DNA from: Mariniphaga sediminis
GTDB lineage: Bacteria > Bacteroidota > Bacteroidia > Bacteroidales > Prolixibacteraceae
Direction of reading: 5' to 3'
NCBI RefSeq assembly: GCF_003573545.1
Contig: NZ_QWET01000004.1
Span: 1-64,000, forward strand
Length of the DNA: 64,000 nucleotides
Position 1 is the stretch's first letter, and the number at the start of each line of letters is the position of its first letter. Positions 16,623 through 25,623 of this stretch are shown here, piece after piece. Below the pieces are notes generated by a model, which was given only the letters and a program-made list of their open reading frames with translations, searched no databases and was not told the DNA's origin. The translations under genes were made by a program, and so were the position numbers.

Positions 16623-18062
16623 ATGTCGGTCAGCAAAAGAGGGAAGTTGTCTCAATTCAGCATTCGGATTAGCCAGTTAAAACTTTTATGGAAAGATATT
16701 AAAGAAGCTATTGGAGGAACCGAGCGGGATTTTACGGAATCCAGACTGGGCCATGCTATTTTTATTCTTGCCGTTCCGATGGTACTTGAAATGATTATGG
16801 AATCGGTATTTGCGGTGGTCGATATCTTTTTTGTTTCAAGACTGGGCGCCGGCGCGGTAGCCACTGTCGGGATCACCGAGTCGGTAATGACCATTGTTTA
16901 CGCCATTGGCTCGGGACTAAGTATGGCAACCACTGCCCTTGTCGCACGCCGTATCGGAGAAAAGCGCAAAAACGAAGCAGGAGTAGTAGCATTTCAGGCC
17001 ATTCTGCTGGGAGTTTTTGTTGCCTTACTTATTGCCCTGCCCGGGATATTGTTTGCCAAAGAATTTTTATTGCTGATGGGAGCCACAGAAGAGATGGCGG
17101 AAGAAGGAGTATGGTACCCTGTCATTATGTTTGGTGGAAATGTGGTGATAATGCTTTTGTTTATCATCAATGCGATATTCCGTAGTTCGGGCGATGCAGC
17201 TATTTCCATGCGGGTGGTATGGTTAGCCAACATTGTCAACCTCGTACTCGATCCACTGCTCATTTTTGGTATCGGTCCCTTTCCCGAACTGGGTCTGGCA
17301 GGTGCGGCCATTGCGACTACTATTGGGCGGGCACTTGCCGTTGTTTATCAGTTTTATCTTCTTTTCAGGGGAAATTACCGTATCAAACTGTACAGAGAAA
17401 GCATCAGGTTTCGACTTAACATTGTGTTGGAATTACTAAAAATATCGGGCGGAGGAATCCTGCAAAACCTGATTGCCACCTCCAGCTGGATTTTACTGGT
17501 ACGAATTATTGCAGTAAGCGGCCCTGAAGCGCTGGCGGGGTATACTATTGCCATCCGTATCATTCTTTTTTCTATTCTGCCGGCATGGGGTCTCAGTAAT
17601 GCAGCCTCCACACTGGTGGGGCAAAACCTGGGAGCCAAACATCCAGAACGGGCCGAAAAAGCAGTTTGGATTACCGGTTATATAAATGTGGTTTTTATGG
17701 GGATTATCGGGACGGTACTGATTCTTTTCCCTGAGTTCTTCATTCGCCTGTTCGTTAACGAAACCATAGTACTCAATAATGGGATTCTGGCCCTGCGCAT
17801 TATCAGTTTCGGGTTCATCTCTTATGCCTTGGGAATGGTGTTGATACAGGGATTTAACGGAAGTGGAGATACCTTCACTCCTACCAAAATAAACATAGTT
17901 TGTTTTTGGCTGATTGAAATACCACTGGCCTACCTGCTGGCCATTACCCTAAAAATGGGACTTTCCGGTGCCAGCATTGCCATTGTTGCTTCCGAAAGTT
18001 TGCTCACCATTATTGCCCTGATTTATTTCAGAAAAGGGAAGTGGAAGCTAAAAGAGGTGTAA
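16623..18062 (+). CDS. MATE-family multidrug/sodium antiporter
   Basis: A 479-residue inner-membrane exporter with about 12 transmembrane helices. MatE domains repeat twice: the first starts ILAVPMVLEMIMESVFAVVDIFFVSRLGAGAVATVG, the second around LLKISGGGILQNL with GYTIAIRI and GQNLGAKHPERAEKAVW. A hydrophilic N-terminal extension of about 40 residues precedes helix 1. Substrate unknown. It may be co-transcribed with the SDR gene 56 nt downstream. The leader has possible regulatory features. Confidence 0.93.
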   Translation: MSVSKRGKLSQFSIRISQLKLLWKDIKEAIGGTERDFTESRLGHAIFILAVPMVLEMIMESVFAVVDIFFVSRLGAGAVATVGITESVMTIVYAIGSGLSMATTALVARRIGEKRKNEAGVVAFQAILLGVFVALLIALPGILFAKEFLLLMGATEEMAEEGVWYPVIMFGGNVVIMLLFIINAIFRSSGDAAISMRVVWLANIVNLVLDPLLIFGIGPFPELGLAGAAIATTIGRALAVVYQFYLLFRGNYRIKLYRESIRFRLNIVLELLKISGGGILQNLIATSSWILLVRIIAVSGPEALAGYTIAIRIILFSILPAWGLSNAASTLVGQNLGAKHPERAEKAVWITGYINVVFMGIIGTVLILFPEFFIRLFVNETIVLNNGILALRIISFGFISYALGMVLIQGFNGSGDTFTPTKINIVCFWLIEIPLAYLLAITLKMGLSGASIAIVASESLLTIIALIYFRKGKWKLKEV

Positions 18063-18118
18063 GGAAATTTTTTTACGTTATTTGTTTTTTGCATTTTGTC
18101 TGTTGAAAATTTACAAAA

Positions 18119-18910
18119 ATGGATTTACATATCGAAGGAAAAGTATTCATGGTAGCGGCTTCCAGCAAGGGGCTGGGTTTCGGCATTGCCCGTGAGCTGG
18201 CTTGCAACGGCGCCACCGTTTGCCTGGCAAGCCGTACAAAAAATGAAGTGGAAGAGGCCGCACATCAGTTGCGCGAAGAAACAGGAGCCACTGTTCATGC
18301 TTCCGTTTTCGACGCATCAGATGCCAGGTCGATAAAAGAATGGATAACGGAAGTGGAGCGGGCTTTTGAACGCATTGACGGTCTGGTAGTGAATGCCGGC
18401 GGACCTCCTCCGGGCAATTTCGATGACTTTTCGGATGAAGACTGGGAAGCAGCCTTTAATCTTACGCTGATGAGCGCCATCCGGCTGATCCGCGGCGTAT
18501 TGCCTTCCATGCGTGAATGCGGCGGAGGTTCCATCTTAACCGTCACCTCCCTTTCGGTGAAAGAACCAATCAACGGGCTGTTACTTTCCAACGTATTCCG
18601 CGCTGGTGTGACCAGTTTGGTTAAAAGCCTTTCCAACGAACTGGCCGGGAAAAACATCCGGGTTAACAACCTTATTCCCGGTGGCATTGATACGGACCGC
18701 CTAAAAGCGCTGAACAGGAATGTCGCTGAAAAACAGGGAGTGCCCGTCGAAAAAATTAGACAGAAAAATGAATCGGCAATCCCTCTGGGGCGCTACGGAA
18801 CCATTGCTGAATTTGGAAATGCCGGGGCATTCCTGCTTTCCGATGCTGCATCGTACATTACCGGGGTGAGTTTAGTAGTTGACGGAGGGGTTTTAAAAAG
18901 TACCTGGTAA
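18119..18910 (+). CDS. SDR-fold protein with altered catalytic motif
   Basis: A 263-residue short-chain dehydrogenase/reductase fold resembling 3-oxoacyl-ACP reductase FabG. The cofactor glycine motif is AASSKGLGFG, NAGG is present, the catalytic Ser fits TVTSLSV, and the C-terminal GVSLVVDGG is typical. The YxxxK motif is replaced: the matching stretch reads LLLSNVFRAGV, so Tyr becomes Ser and Lys becomes Arg. An SDR subgroup sharing SNxxRAG exists, so this is a lineage trait and not a mutation. Catalysis by the usual mechanism is doubtful; substrate unknown. Confidence 0.88.
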   Translation: MDLHIEGKVFMVAASSKGLGFGIARELACNGATVCLASRTKNEVEEAAHQLREETGATVHASVFDASDARSIKEWITEVERAFERIDGLVVNAGGPPPGNFDDFSDEDWEAAFNLTLMSAIRLIRGVLPSMRECGGGSILTVTSLSVKEPINGLLLSNVFRAGVTSLVKSLSNELAGKNIRVNNLIPGGIDTDRLKALNRNVAEKQGVPVEKIRQKNESAIPLGRYGTIAEFGNAGAFLLSDAASYITGVSLVVDGGVLKSTW

Positions 18911-18917
18911 TCGGGTG

Positions 18918-18935
18918 TGGCGATTTTAATCGCCA
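18918..18935. terminator. Hairpin after the SDR gene
   Basis: TGGCGAT (18918-18924) pairs perfectly with ATCGCCA (18929-18935) around a TTTA loop, 8 nt after the stop codon. No T-run follows, so it is a weak terminator candidate or RNA 3'-end stabiliser. Confidence 0.4.
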
Positions 18936-19013
18936 ATTAAAAGAAGTTCCCATTCCCTCTTTTTAAAACGCGATAAAGAATTGTACCGCCCGGGATAATA
19001 AACAACTCTTAGA

Positions 19014-19931
19014 ATGACCCGACAAAACAAAATAGCAGTTACTGTGGTCACCGGCTTTCTCGGTGCCGGCAAAACTACTTTCATCAATTTTATACTAAAA
19101 AAATATCCTCAAACACAGTTTGCCCTGGTAGAGAATGAATTTGGAGATATATCCATTGATACTCAACTGATAAAAGGCGTAGATGCCAGCCGCCTTTTTG
19201 AACTGAAGCAAGGCTGTATCTGCTGCACGATTACCAACGAGTATGAAATGGTATTGCAGGAACTGGCGGAACGTTTCCCGCATGTTGAGTACCTTTTAAT
19301 TGAAACAACGGGAGTAGCAGATCCGGCAGGAGTTATCCGCCCGTTTTTCAGGGACGAGCGACTGAAACAACTATTCACATTCAACGGAACCATTTGTATG
19401 GTCGATGCCCTGCATTTTTACACGCAACCCGAAAAAGCATTACGACTGAAACAACTGGCAGTTGCCGACGAGATTGTAATTACAAAATCGGAGGAACTCC
19501 CGGAAGAAGACAAATCAGAATTGGGGAACATGGTTCGGAAAATAAACCTTCTGGCTAACATCTCTTTTTCTGAAAACGGGAAAGCAGACCACCTGGATTT
19601 ATTTCAAATTTCCCATAAAAACAACATCATTCCGGAAGACACATCCGGGCATTTACATGCCGGTATTCAAACCAAAACCCTCTCTTTCCCAAACCCGCTG
19701 AACAAAAAGGAATTTACCCGCTGGCTTTCGTACAACCTCGATATTTACAAAATGGAAATATACCGTGTAAAAGGAATCCTTTGTTTCGAGAATGAACCTT
19801 ATTTTCACATTTTACAGGGGGTGGGAGGTAACTTTGAAATCATGGAAGGCAACAACCTTGTACTTGAAACTGAAAGTACACTTGTATTTATCGGAAAGCT
19901 AAAAGGCCTTCCTCTTGATTTCCCGGGCTAA
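19014..19931 (+). CDS. CobW/COG0523-family GTPase
   Basis: A 305-residue G3E P-loop GTPase, a family of metal chaperones and cobalamin-related proteins. Walker A GFLGAGKTT (about residues 14-22), ENEFG, metal-binding CICC (about 68-71), Walker B region ETTGVADP, and a guanine-specificity site read as TKSE where most members have NKxD. The C-terminal CobW_C domain follows. The histidine-rich tail of zinc-responsive members is missing, so the metal is not indicated. No metal or cobalamin gene lies nearby. Confidence 0.92.
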   Translation: MTRQNKIAVTVVTGFLGAGKTTFINFILKKYPQTQFALVENEFGDISIDTQLIKGVDASRLFELKQGCICCTITNEYEMVLQELAERFPHVEYLLIETTGVADPAGVIRPFFRDERLKQLFTFNGTICMVDALHFYTQPEKALRLKQLAVADEIVITKSEELPEEDKSELGNMVRKINLLANISFSENGKADHLDLFQISHKNNIIPEDTSGHLHAGIQTKTLSFPNPLNKKEFTRWLSYNLDIYKMEIYRVKGILCFENEPYFHILQGVGGNFEIMEGNNLVLETESTLVFIGKLKGLPLDFPG

Positions 19932-19976
19932 AAAACACCGAAAAAATAATCCTCAAAGCAACAAGGATCTTACGGT

Positions 19977-20579
19977 CTAATGCGCCCAGTTTCCATAATT
20001 GATGTGAGGACGAACATCGGTAACGATCATCCCTGCTTTCCGGGCTGCTTCCAAACCTAATTCACCATCTTCAAATACCTGGCATTTGGAAGGTTCTATT
20101 CCCATGAGTCTTGCACATTCCAGAAAAGTTTCCGGCTCAGGTTTGTGCCGGGTCACATCGTCAGCAGATACAATGGCATCAAAACATTTCGTAATCTGCA
20201 GTTCGGCCAGTTGTACTTCCGCACTTCTGCGACTGGCGCCTGTACCTACTGCCATTGGGAGCTTACCATAATATTCTTTTACGATGGAAATAATTTCATT
20301 TACCGGTTCCAGCAAACTTGCCGAATCCCAGAATGTTTGTTGTTTCAGTTTTACAATCTCTTCCGGATCAGCAGAGAGGCCAAAATCCGCAATAATCCGG
20401 CGGGCAAATTCAATTGTTGGCCGTCCTGTCATTTCATAAAAAACCTTCGTATCGAATTTGAAACCATAAACTTCTCCCACCTGGTTCCAGGTGGCTACAT
20501 GCACCGGCACAGAGTTAGACAAGGTTCCATCAAGGTCGAATATCAAAGCCCTGGCATCAGGGTGAACGAGTAATCCCAT
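19977..20579 (-). CDS. HAD-superfamily phosphatase (beta-PGM/YqaB-like)
   Basis: A 200-residue haloacid-dehalogenase hydrolase acting on a small phosphorylated metabolite. Motif I DLDGTLSNS, motif II in VGTGASR, motif III Lys in RHKPEPETF, motif IV FEDGELGLEAA. The cap (about residues 20-85) has the MTGRPT pattern of beta-phosphoglucomutase and fructose-1-phosphatase relatives. Convergent with the CobW gene (45 nt between stops). A -7 box lies 17 nt upstream. Confidence 0.9.
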   Translation of the reverse strand: MGLLVHPDARALIFDLDGTLSNSVPVHVATWNQVGEVYGFKFDTKVFYEMTGRPTIEFARRIIADFGLSADPEEIVKLKQQTFWDSASLLEPVNEIISIVKEYYGKLPMAVGTGASRRSAEVQLAELQITKCFDAIVSADDVTRHKPEPETFLECARLMGIEPSKCQVFEDGELGLEAARKAGMIVTDVRPHINYGNWAH

Positions 20580-20595
20580 TTTTTCTGATTTTCAG

Positions 20596-20603
20596 CAAAA
20601 GTA
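20596..20603 (-). promoter_or_regulatory. -7 promoter box for the HAD gene
   Basis: Minus strand reads TACTTTTG, an exact TAnnTTTG match, 17 nt upstream of the ATG at 20579; predicted leader about 10 nt. Confidence 0.55.
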
Positions 20604-20721
20604 ATACAACGCTACTGATTACAGATCGAATGTCCTGGAAATACAAAATATTTAAAAATGATTTAAACGGTACTTTTATCTATTTTCCAGAAAACAACCA
20701 CAGCCAGCACAATAATTTTAC

Positions 20722-20729
20722 TATTTTTG
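20722..20729 (+). promoter_or_regulatory. -7 promoter box for the polysaccharide export pair
   Basis: TATTTTTG matches TAnnTTTG, 21 nt before the preferred ATG at 20750. This supports that start over the longer in-frame start at 20630, which would lie upstream of the promoter. Confidence 0.5.
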
Positions 20730-20749
20730 GCGTACTAAAAATAAAACAC

Positions 20750-21550
20750 ATGATAACCATTAAATTTCGAGGAGGAATAATTCGATTACTTCTTCCACTT
20801 GTGTTGTTTATTACTTCTTGTAGTACGCCTTTAAATGAGCTTATTTATTTAAATGGCATTGATCCGGGTATAACCTATACAAGTGGCCCCATGCCGGAAG
20901 AATACCGCATCAGATCTAATGATCAGCTATTTATTCAGGTCATCAGCGATGATCCCATGAATGCCGCATTTCTAAACCTTGTCAACACACAGGGCTCTAT
21001 GGGTTCTTACGGAAATTCGGCAAACAGCCTGGAGTTAGTTACCTACCTGGTGGATGATGAAGGAAGAATTTCATATCCTCAATTAGGAGATATCCATGTG
21101 GAAGACAAGACCGTGTCGGAAGTACGTGATATTATACAGGGTAAAGTAGACAGTTACCTAGAAAGCGCCTCTGTTTTTGTAAAATTGGTCAATCGAAATA
21201 TTACGGTGCTGGGCGAAGTAAAGCAACCCGGCCAGAAACTTATGGTAAAAAACCAGTTAACTATTTTTGAAGCCCTGGGGTCGGCCGGAGACATATCGGA
21301 TTACGGGAACCGAAAAAAAGTGAAGCTGATACGTGAGCTCCCCGAAGGAAAACATGTCGCAGAGTTGGATCTTACCAATCCTCAGGTTATTTATTCACCT
21401 TACTACTACGTATTGCCGCACGACATTATTTATGTGGAGCACAGCACCAAGGTATATGGTGCAAAAAACCTGCCTTATGCAGCTCCACTCAGCATCACAG
21501 CATCGATCGTTTCAATCGGATTGCTCATTCTTAATCTTTTCAGAAAATGA
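20750..21550 (+). CDS. Outer-membrane polysaccharide export lipoprotein (Wza-like)
   Basis: A 266-residue lipoprotein of the Wza/BexD/KpsD class, forming the outer-membrane channel for capsule or exopolysaccharide. The start at 20750 gives a signal peptide ending in the lipobox ITSC. A polysaccharide-export domain (YRIRSNDQLFIQVIS), SLBB-like segments (ITVLGEVKQPGQ) and a C-terminal hydrophobic segment (SITASIVSIGLLILNLF) that may span the outer membrane as an alpha-helix. Its stop overlaps the Wzc-like gene by 4 nt (ATGA). No glycosyltransferases follow. Confidence 0.93.
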   Translation: MITIKFRGGIIRLLLPLVLFITSCSTPLNELIYLNGIDPGITYTSGPMPEEYRIRSNDQLFIQVISDDPMNAAFLNLVNTQGSMGSYGNSANSLELVTYLVDDEGRISYPQLGDIHVEDKTVSEVRDIIQGKVDSYLESASVFVKLVNRNITVLGEVKQPGQKLMVKNQLTIFEALGSAGDISDYGNRKKVKLIRELPEGKHVAELDLTNPQVIYSPYYYVLPHDIIYVEHSTKVYGAKNLPYAAPLSITASIVSIGLLILNLFRK

Positions 21551-24069
21551 CCCAGATGGATATAAATAAAAACGGTCACCAAATCAACCAATCACAAGAC
21601 GACGACAGTATCGATCTCAAAAAAATTATTTTTAGATTTTTAAGAAATTGGTATTGGTTCGCTTTTGTAGTTGCCATAACCCTTGGCATGGCTTTTTTGT
21701 ATAACCGGTACACTACACCCATTTATGAAATAAGCTCTTCGTTACTGGTAGAAGAAGAAAAAGCAGGTTCCCCATTAGCATCCGGAGCCGGGGGATCCTC
21801 GGAAGGAATTTTTCAGGGACTCGGGATGATGAACAGCATGCGAAATATTTATAACCAAATGGTTATCCTAAACTCTACCCCTATTGTTTCGCGTACGTTG
21901 AATGAACTTGATTTTGAAGTAAGCTACTATGCGGTGGGCAGGGTGGCTGTATCTGAAAGATATAAAGAAGTGCCGTTCCAGGTAGTTTGGGATGAGGAAC
22001 ACCCCCAGGTTATTGATGCCGATTTTTTTCTGACCATCGAACCTAATGGAAAGCTGAAGATAGATATGGAAGAAGAAGTGATATCGGCCTACTCTTACAC
22101 TGAAGAAGAAGTGGTGAAAAGAATACCCGGGTATTCTTTTTCCAGAACAATTGATCCAGGTACCAAAATAACGTCCGATGAATTTTCTTTTACGATTTTA
22201 CTGAACGAGTTATTTGATTCCAATGCCAGTAATAATTATAAATTCAGATTTAATTCGAAAAAGGCGCTGTTAAAACGTTACCGGGAGCAACTGGATGTTA
22301 CCCTTAACGACAAAGAAACTTCTATATTAAATTTGACTCTCAGGGATTTTAATGTAAAAAAAGGAGTCGATTTTCTGAACAAACTCACAGAAGTTTATCA
22401 GCTGGATAATCTGGAGAAGAAAAACGAGAATGCCAACCGAACCATCCAGTTTATTAGTTCCCAGTTGCAGAGTATTTCAGATTCGCTCAGCATTTCAGAA
22501 AGTCGCATGGAAACATTTCAAAGCGAACACCAGGTTTTGGACATTTCAATGCAGTCGCAGCAACTGCTGGAACAAATGCGTGAACTGGATGAAGAGCTGG
22601 TAACACTTGAAACGCAAAACAAATATTACCACTACCTGCGTGATTACATTCATTCCGATACAAACAAGGAAGAGACAATCATTGCCCCATCGGCCATGGG
22701 AATTCAAGATCCACTGCTAAACAGCTTGATTCTCCGTTTAAATGAGCTGATTACCGAAAAATCAAGTCAGACATCCATCAAGCGCGGCTCACAACACCCA
22801 ATCATTCTCCAGTTGAATGCGCAGATTGAGAGTGTTAAAAACTCATTGCGTGAAAATGTCAATAACATTATTTCTCAATCAGATATGGCGCTTGTAAACC
22901 TCAATAAAAGGGTCAGACAATTTGAAGCGCAGGTAAGGAGGCTTCCGGCAACGGAAAGAAATTATGTTAACATTGAACGTAAATACAAACTAAATAACGA
23001 AATCTATACCTTCCTGTTGCAAAAACTTTCGGAAGCGCAAATTGCCAAAGCATCCAACATTCCCGACACCCAGCTCATCGAAGAACCCCAGATGATGGGG
23101 CTAGGTCCGGTAGAACCCAAAAAAATGATGATTTATGCTATTGCGCTTTTACTCGGACTGGCCTTGCCTGCCGGTGTTATGATGCTGGCCGACTTTTTCA
23201 ACAATAAAGTTGTTTCTCAGGATGATATTGAATCAATAACCAAATACCCGATTATCGGCCATGTCTTTCAAAACACCAAGGGAGACATCAGCCGTACCAT
23301 GGTGCTCGACAGGCCCAACTCACCTGCCAGTGAGCCTTATCGTGCTATACGCACCAAATTAAACCTGATTACAAAAGGAAATCAAAACCCGGTTATTGCT
23401 ATTACCTCTACTTTCCCCAAAGAAGGAAAATCATACAATGCGGTAAACATTGCATCGTCGTTTGCACTGATGCGCAAAAAGACGGTGCTGCTCGACCTCG
23501 ACCTGCGCAATTCAAAACTGAAAGAGGAGTTTAAGCTGGATTCGGATATGGGTGTGGTCAATTACATCATCGGAAAAGCAGAAGTAGAAGATATAACATT
23601 TAAAACCAAACATCCCTGGCTGAAAATAATCCCGGCCGGACCAATACCTCCCAACCCGGGCGAGATGCTGACCGACGAAAAGCTTGCTGAATTGCTCCGA
23701 AAACTAAAGGAAATATACGATGTGATTGTTATTGACTCAGCCCCGATTGGCTATGTTTCCGACCTTTTCCACGTGCATGAGTTTATCGATACCAACTTGT
23801 TTATAATTCGCCACAAATTCACCCATAAAATAGCCCTTAAAACAGCATTGGAAGAAGTTTCCAAACACCAATTAAAAGGAGTTGGGCTGATTGTAAACAA
23901 TATTAAACTTTCAAAAAAGAACTACAGCTTTAGCGGAGGTTATGGTTACGGATACGGCTATGGATATGGATACGGTTACGGGTATGGCTACGGGAAAGGC
24001 TATGGTAATGGAAAAGGGGACAAAAAAAGTACCCGGAAACACCTGAAGCCTGAGGAAATTAAAAGCTAA
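21547..24069 (+). CDS. Polysaccharide co-polymerase / tyrosine autokinase (Wzc-like)
   Basis: An 840-residue inner-membrane protein. Wzz domain with a first helix near residues 35-55, a long periplasmic coiled coil, a GNVR-like return helix near 520-545, then a cytoplasmic BY-kinase. Walker A is FPKEGKSYNAVN (about 622-633), Walker A' VLLDLDLRNSKL, Walker B VIVIDSAP (about 726-733). The C-terminus is a tyrosine cluster of nine consecutive Tyr-Gly pairs (residues 799-816) plus a tenth Tyr, then a Lys-rich tail; these tyrosines are the expected autophosphorylation sites. It works with the overlapping Wza-like gene to control chain length and export. A synthesis locus is not in this window. Confidence 0.95.
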   Translation: MTQMDINKNGHQINQSQDDDSIDLKKIIFRFLRNWYWFAFVVAITLGMAFLYNRYTTPIYEISSSLLVEEEKAGSPLASGAGGSSEGIFQGLGMMNSMRNIYNQMVILNSTPIVSRTLNELDFEVSYYAVGRVAVSERYKEVPFQVVWDEEHPQVIDADFFLTIEPNGKLKIDMEEEVISAYSYTEEEVVKRIPGYSFSRTIDPGTKITSDEFSFTILLNELFDSNASNNYKFRFNSKKALLKRYREQLDVTLNDKETSILNLTLRDFNVKKGVDFLNKLTEVYQLDNLEKKNENANRTIQFISSQLQSISDSLSISESRMETFQSEHQVLDISMQSQQLLEQMRELDEELVTLETQNKYYHYLRDYIHSDTNKEETIIAPSAMGIQDPLLNSLILRLNELITEKSSQTSIKRGSQHPIILQLNAQIESVKNSLRENVNNIISQSDMALVNLNKRVRQFEAQVRRLPATERNYVNIERKYKLNNEIYTFLLQKLSEAQIAKASNIPDTQLIEEPQMMGLGPVEPKKMMIYAIALLLGLALPAGVMMLADFFNNKVVSQDDIESITKYPIIGHVFQNTKGDISRTMVLDRPNSPASEPYRAIRTKLNLITKGNQNPVIAITSTFPKEGKSYNAVNIASSFALMRKKTVLLDLDLRNSKLKEEFKLDSDMGVVNYIIGKAEVEDITFKTKHPWLKIIPAGPIPPNPGEMLTDEKLAELLRKLKEIYDVIVIDSAPIGYVSDLFHVHEFIDTNLFIIRHKFTHKIALKTALEEVSKHQLKGVGLIVNNIKLSKKNYSFSGGYGYGYGYGYGYGYGYGYGKGYGNGKGDKKSTRKHLKPEEIKS

Positions 24070-24077
24070 TCAAAGTG

Positions 24078-24154
24078 GTTGGCAGTAATCAACATGCACC
24101 TGGGAAATGAGCCTGGAGATACAATAGCCTAGGTGCATGTTGATTACTGTCAAC
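24078..24154. repeat. 24-bp inverted repeat between convergent genes
   Basis: Arms 24078-24101 and 24131-24154 are complementary over 24 positions with a single G:T pair (core CAGTAATCAACATGCACCT), around a 29-nt loop. It fills the gap between the convergent wzc-like and decarboxylase genes. There is no T-run on either side. It may act as a bidirectional 3'-end structure or be a miniature mobile-element remnant. Confidence 0.8.
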
Positions 24155-24174
24155 TTAAAGTGATAAGCATAATT

Positions 24175-25608
24175 TTATCCTTGTGTCATTCTTCCGGCTG
24201 TTTTCTGAATCAGGTTCCACGTTTGTTTCACGTGCTCTTCTTCGGTGTAGGTCTGACCGATACTCATGCGTAAAACAACCTGCCCGTTAAGCTTGGTATG
24301 TGTAAAAAAGGCTTTACCGGTTTCGTTTACAGCATTCATTAGTGCCATATTAAAATCATCGCCTGCCTTATGGCGGAAGCAAACCAGGTTGAGCGCCGGC
24401 TCTACTACCATTTCAAACTCGTTTGAATCCTTCACCCAACGGGTAAAATTCTGTGCTATTTCTACATGCTTTCTGATATGAAACTGAAGTCCTTCCACAC
24501 CGTAGTGCCGGATAACAAACCACAGTTTCAGCGATCGGAATCGCCTCCCCAGTTGCACGTGCCAGTCGCGATAATCAAACACCTCACCCGATTCAGTCGC
24601 TTTGTTGCGCAGGTATTCGGGAAGAATAGAGAACGTGCTGATGAGTTCTTCACGGTTTGCTACCCAAAACACATTGCAGTCAAAGTTAACAAACATCCAT
24701 TTGTGAGGATTAAAGCTGTAACTATCGGCCAACTCCACTCCATCTTTTAAATACCTGAACTCGGGACAAAGCATGGCCGTGCCCGACATCGCCGCATCCA
24801 CATGCAGCCAGCAGTTTTCTTCCTTGCATATTTCACCGATTTTCCGCACAGGATCTATAGCATTGGAAGAAGTAGTCCCAATGGTCGCGCAAACAAAAAA
24901 TGGATGAAATCCCTTCTTCTTATCTTCCCGGATTAGCTCGTGCAACAAATCCGGGCGCATGGAGAACTGCTCGTCCACCTCAACCAACCGGAGATTTTCA
25001 CTACCAATTCCTGCCATTTTTATGGCTTTTTCCAATGAAGAATGTGTTTGTGAAGAAACATAAGCGACCAACATCTCCCGCACCCCGGTTTTGTTGGATC
25101 TAAACTTTGTAGCACGCTCACGGGCGGCAATCACGGCGGTCAGCGCCGAAGTAGAAGCTGTATCCTGAATGACTCCGCCGCCAGTGGAGGTTGATCTGAA
25201 TTTTTCAGGCATATCCATCATTTCCGCCAGCCAATCGAGCACACGGGTTTCCAGTTCGGTAGCTGCCGGACTAGTAGCCCAAATCATTCCCTGTACACCC
25301 AATCCCGATGAAACCAGGTCACCAAGGATGGAAGGAAAAGAAGTATTTGAAGGGAAATATGCATAAAAATTTGGCGACTGCCAGTGTGTTATTCCCGGCA
25401 TAATTTTCTCATCCAAATCACGGATAATATGTTCAAAAGGCTCCCCTTTTTGAGGCGGGTTTTCCGGTAGTCCGGCTTTAATTTCACCTGGTTTCACCTG
25501 CGACAAAACAGGATAACTTTCAATTTTTTCGTAATAATCGGCAATCCAGTCAATAATTTTTTTCCCTTCTTCCCGAAACTGAGAAGGAGTAAGGTGGTAG
25601 TTTGTCAT
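24175..25608 (-). CDS. Pyridoxal-dependent aromatic-amino-acid decarboxylase
   Basis: A 477-residue group II PLP decarboxylase. The PLP lysine is in SFNPHKWMFVNFDC; HVDAAMSG carries the cofactor-binding Asp; HWQSPNFYAYFP near the N-terminus is the signature of tyrosine, tryptophan or DOPA decarboxylases and includes residues lining the substrate pocket. It probably makes an aromatic monoamine such as tyramine, tryptamine or phenylethylamine plus CO2; exact substrate unproven. No amine/amino-acid antiporter adjoins it. Third gene of a leftward operon with a membrane protein and acylphosphatase (15-nt gap). Confidence 0.93.
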   Translation of the reverse strand: MTNYHLTPSQFREEGKKIIDWIADYYEKIESYPVLSQVKPGEIKAGLPENPPQKGEPFEHIIRDLDEKIMPGITHWQSPNFYAYFPSNTSFPSILGDLVSSGLGVQGMIWATSPAATELETRVLDWLAEMMDMPEKFRSTSTGGGVIQDTASTSALTAVIAARERATKFRSNKTGVREMLVAYVSSQTHSSLEKAIKMAGIGSENLRLVEVDEQFSMRPDLLHELIREDKKKGFHPFFVCATIGTTSSNAIDPVRKIGEICKEENCWLHVDAAMSGTAMLCPEFRYLKDGVELADSYSFNPHKWMFVNFDCNVFWVANREELISTFSILPEYLRNKATESGEVFDYRDWHVQLGRRFRSLKLWFVIRHYGVEGLQFHIRKHVEIAQNFTRWVKDSNEFEMVVEPALNLVCFRHKAGDDFNMALMNAVNETGKAFFTHTKLNGQVVLRMSIGQTYTEEEHVKQTWNLIQKTAGRMTQG

Positions 25609-25623
25609 TTTCTTGTTTACTTG

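Noticed and set aside
19977-20579. HAD gene considered as part of the polysaccharide export locus
   Set aside because: It is divergent, has its own promoter box and resembles a general sugar-phosphate phosphatase.
20630-20749. 40-codon upstream extension of the Wza-like gene
   Set aside because: It would start before the promoter box and would hide the lipoprotein signal.
23941-24006. Tyr-Gly-coding repeat considered as a CRISPR-like or tandem DNA repeat
   Set aside because: It is an in-frame protein repeat with varied codons at the kinase C-terminus, a known feature of tyrosine autokinases.
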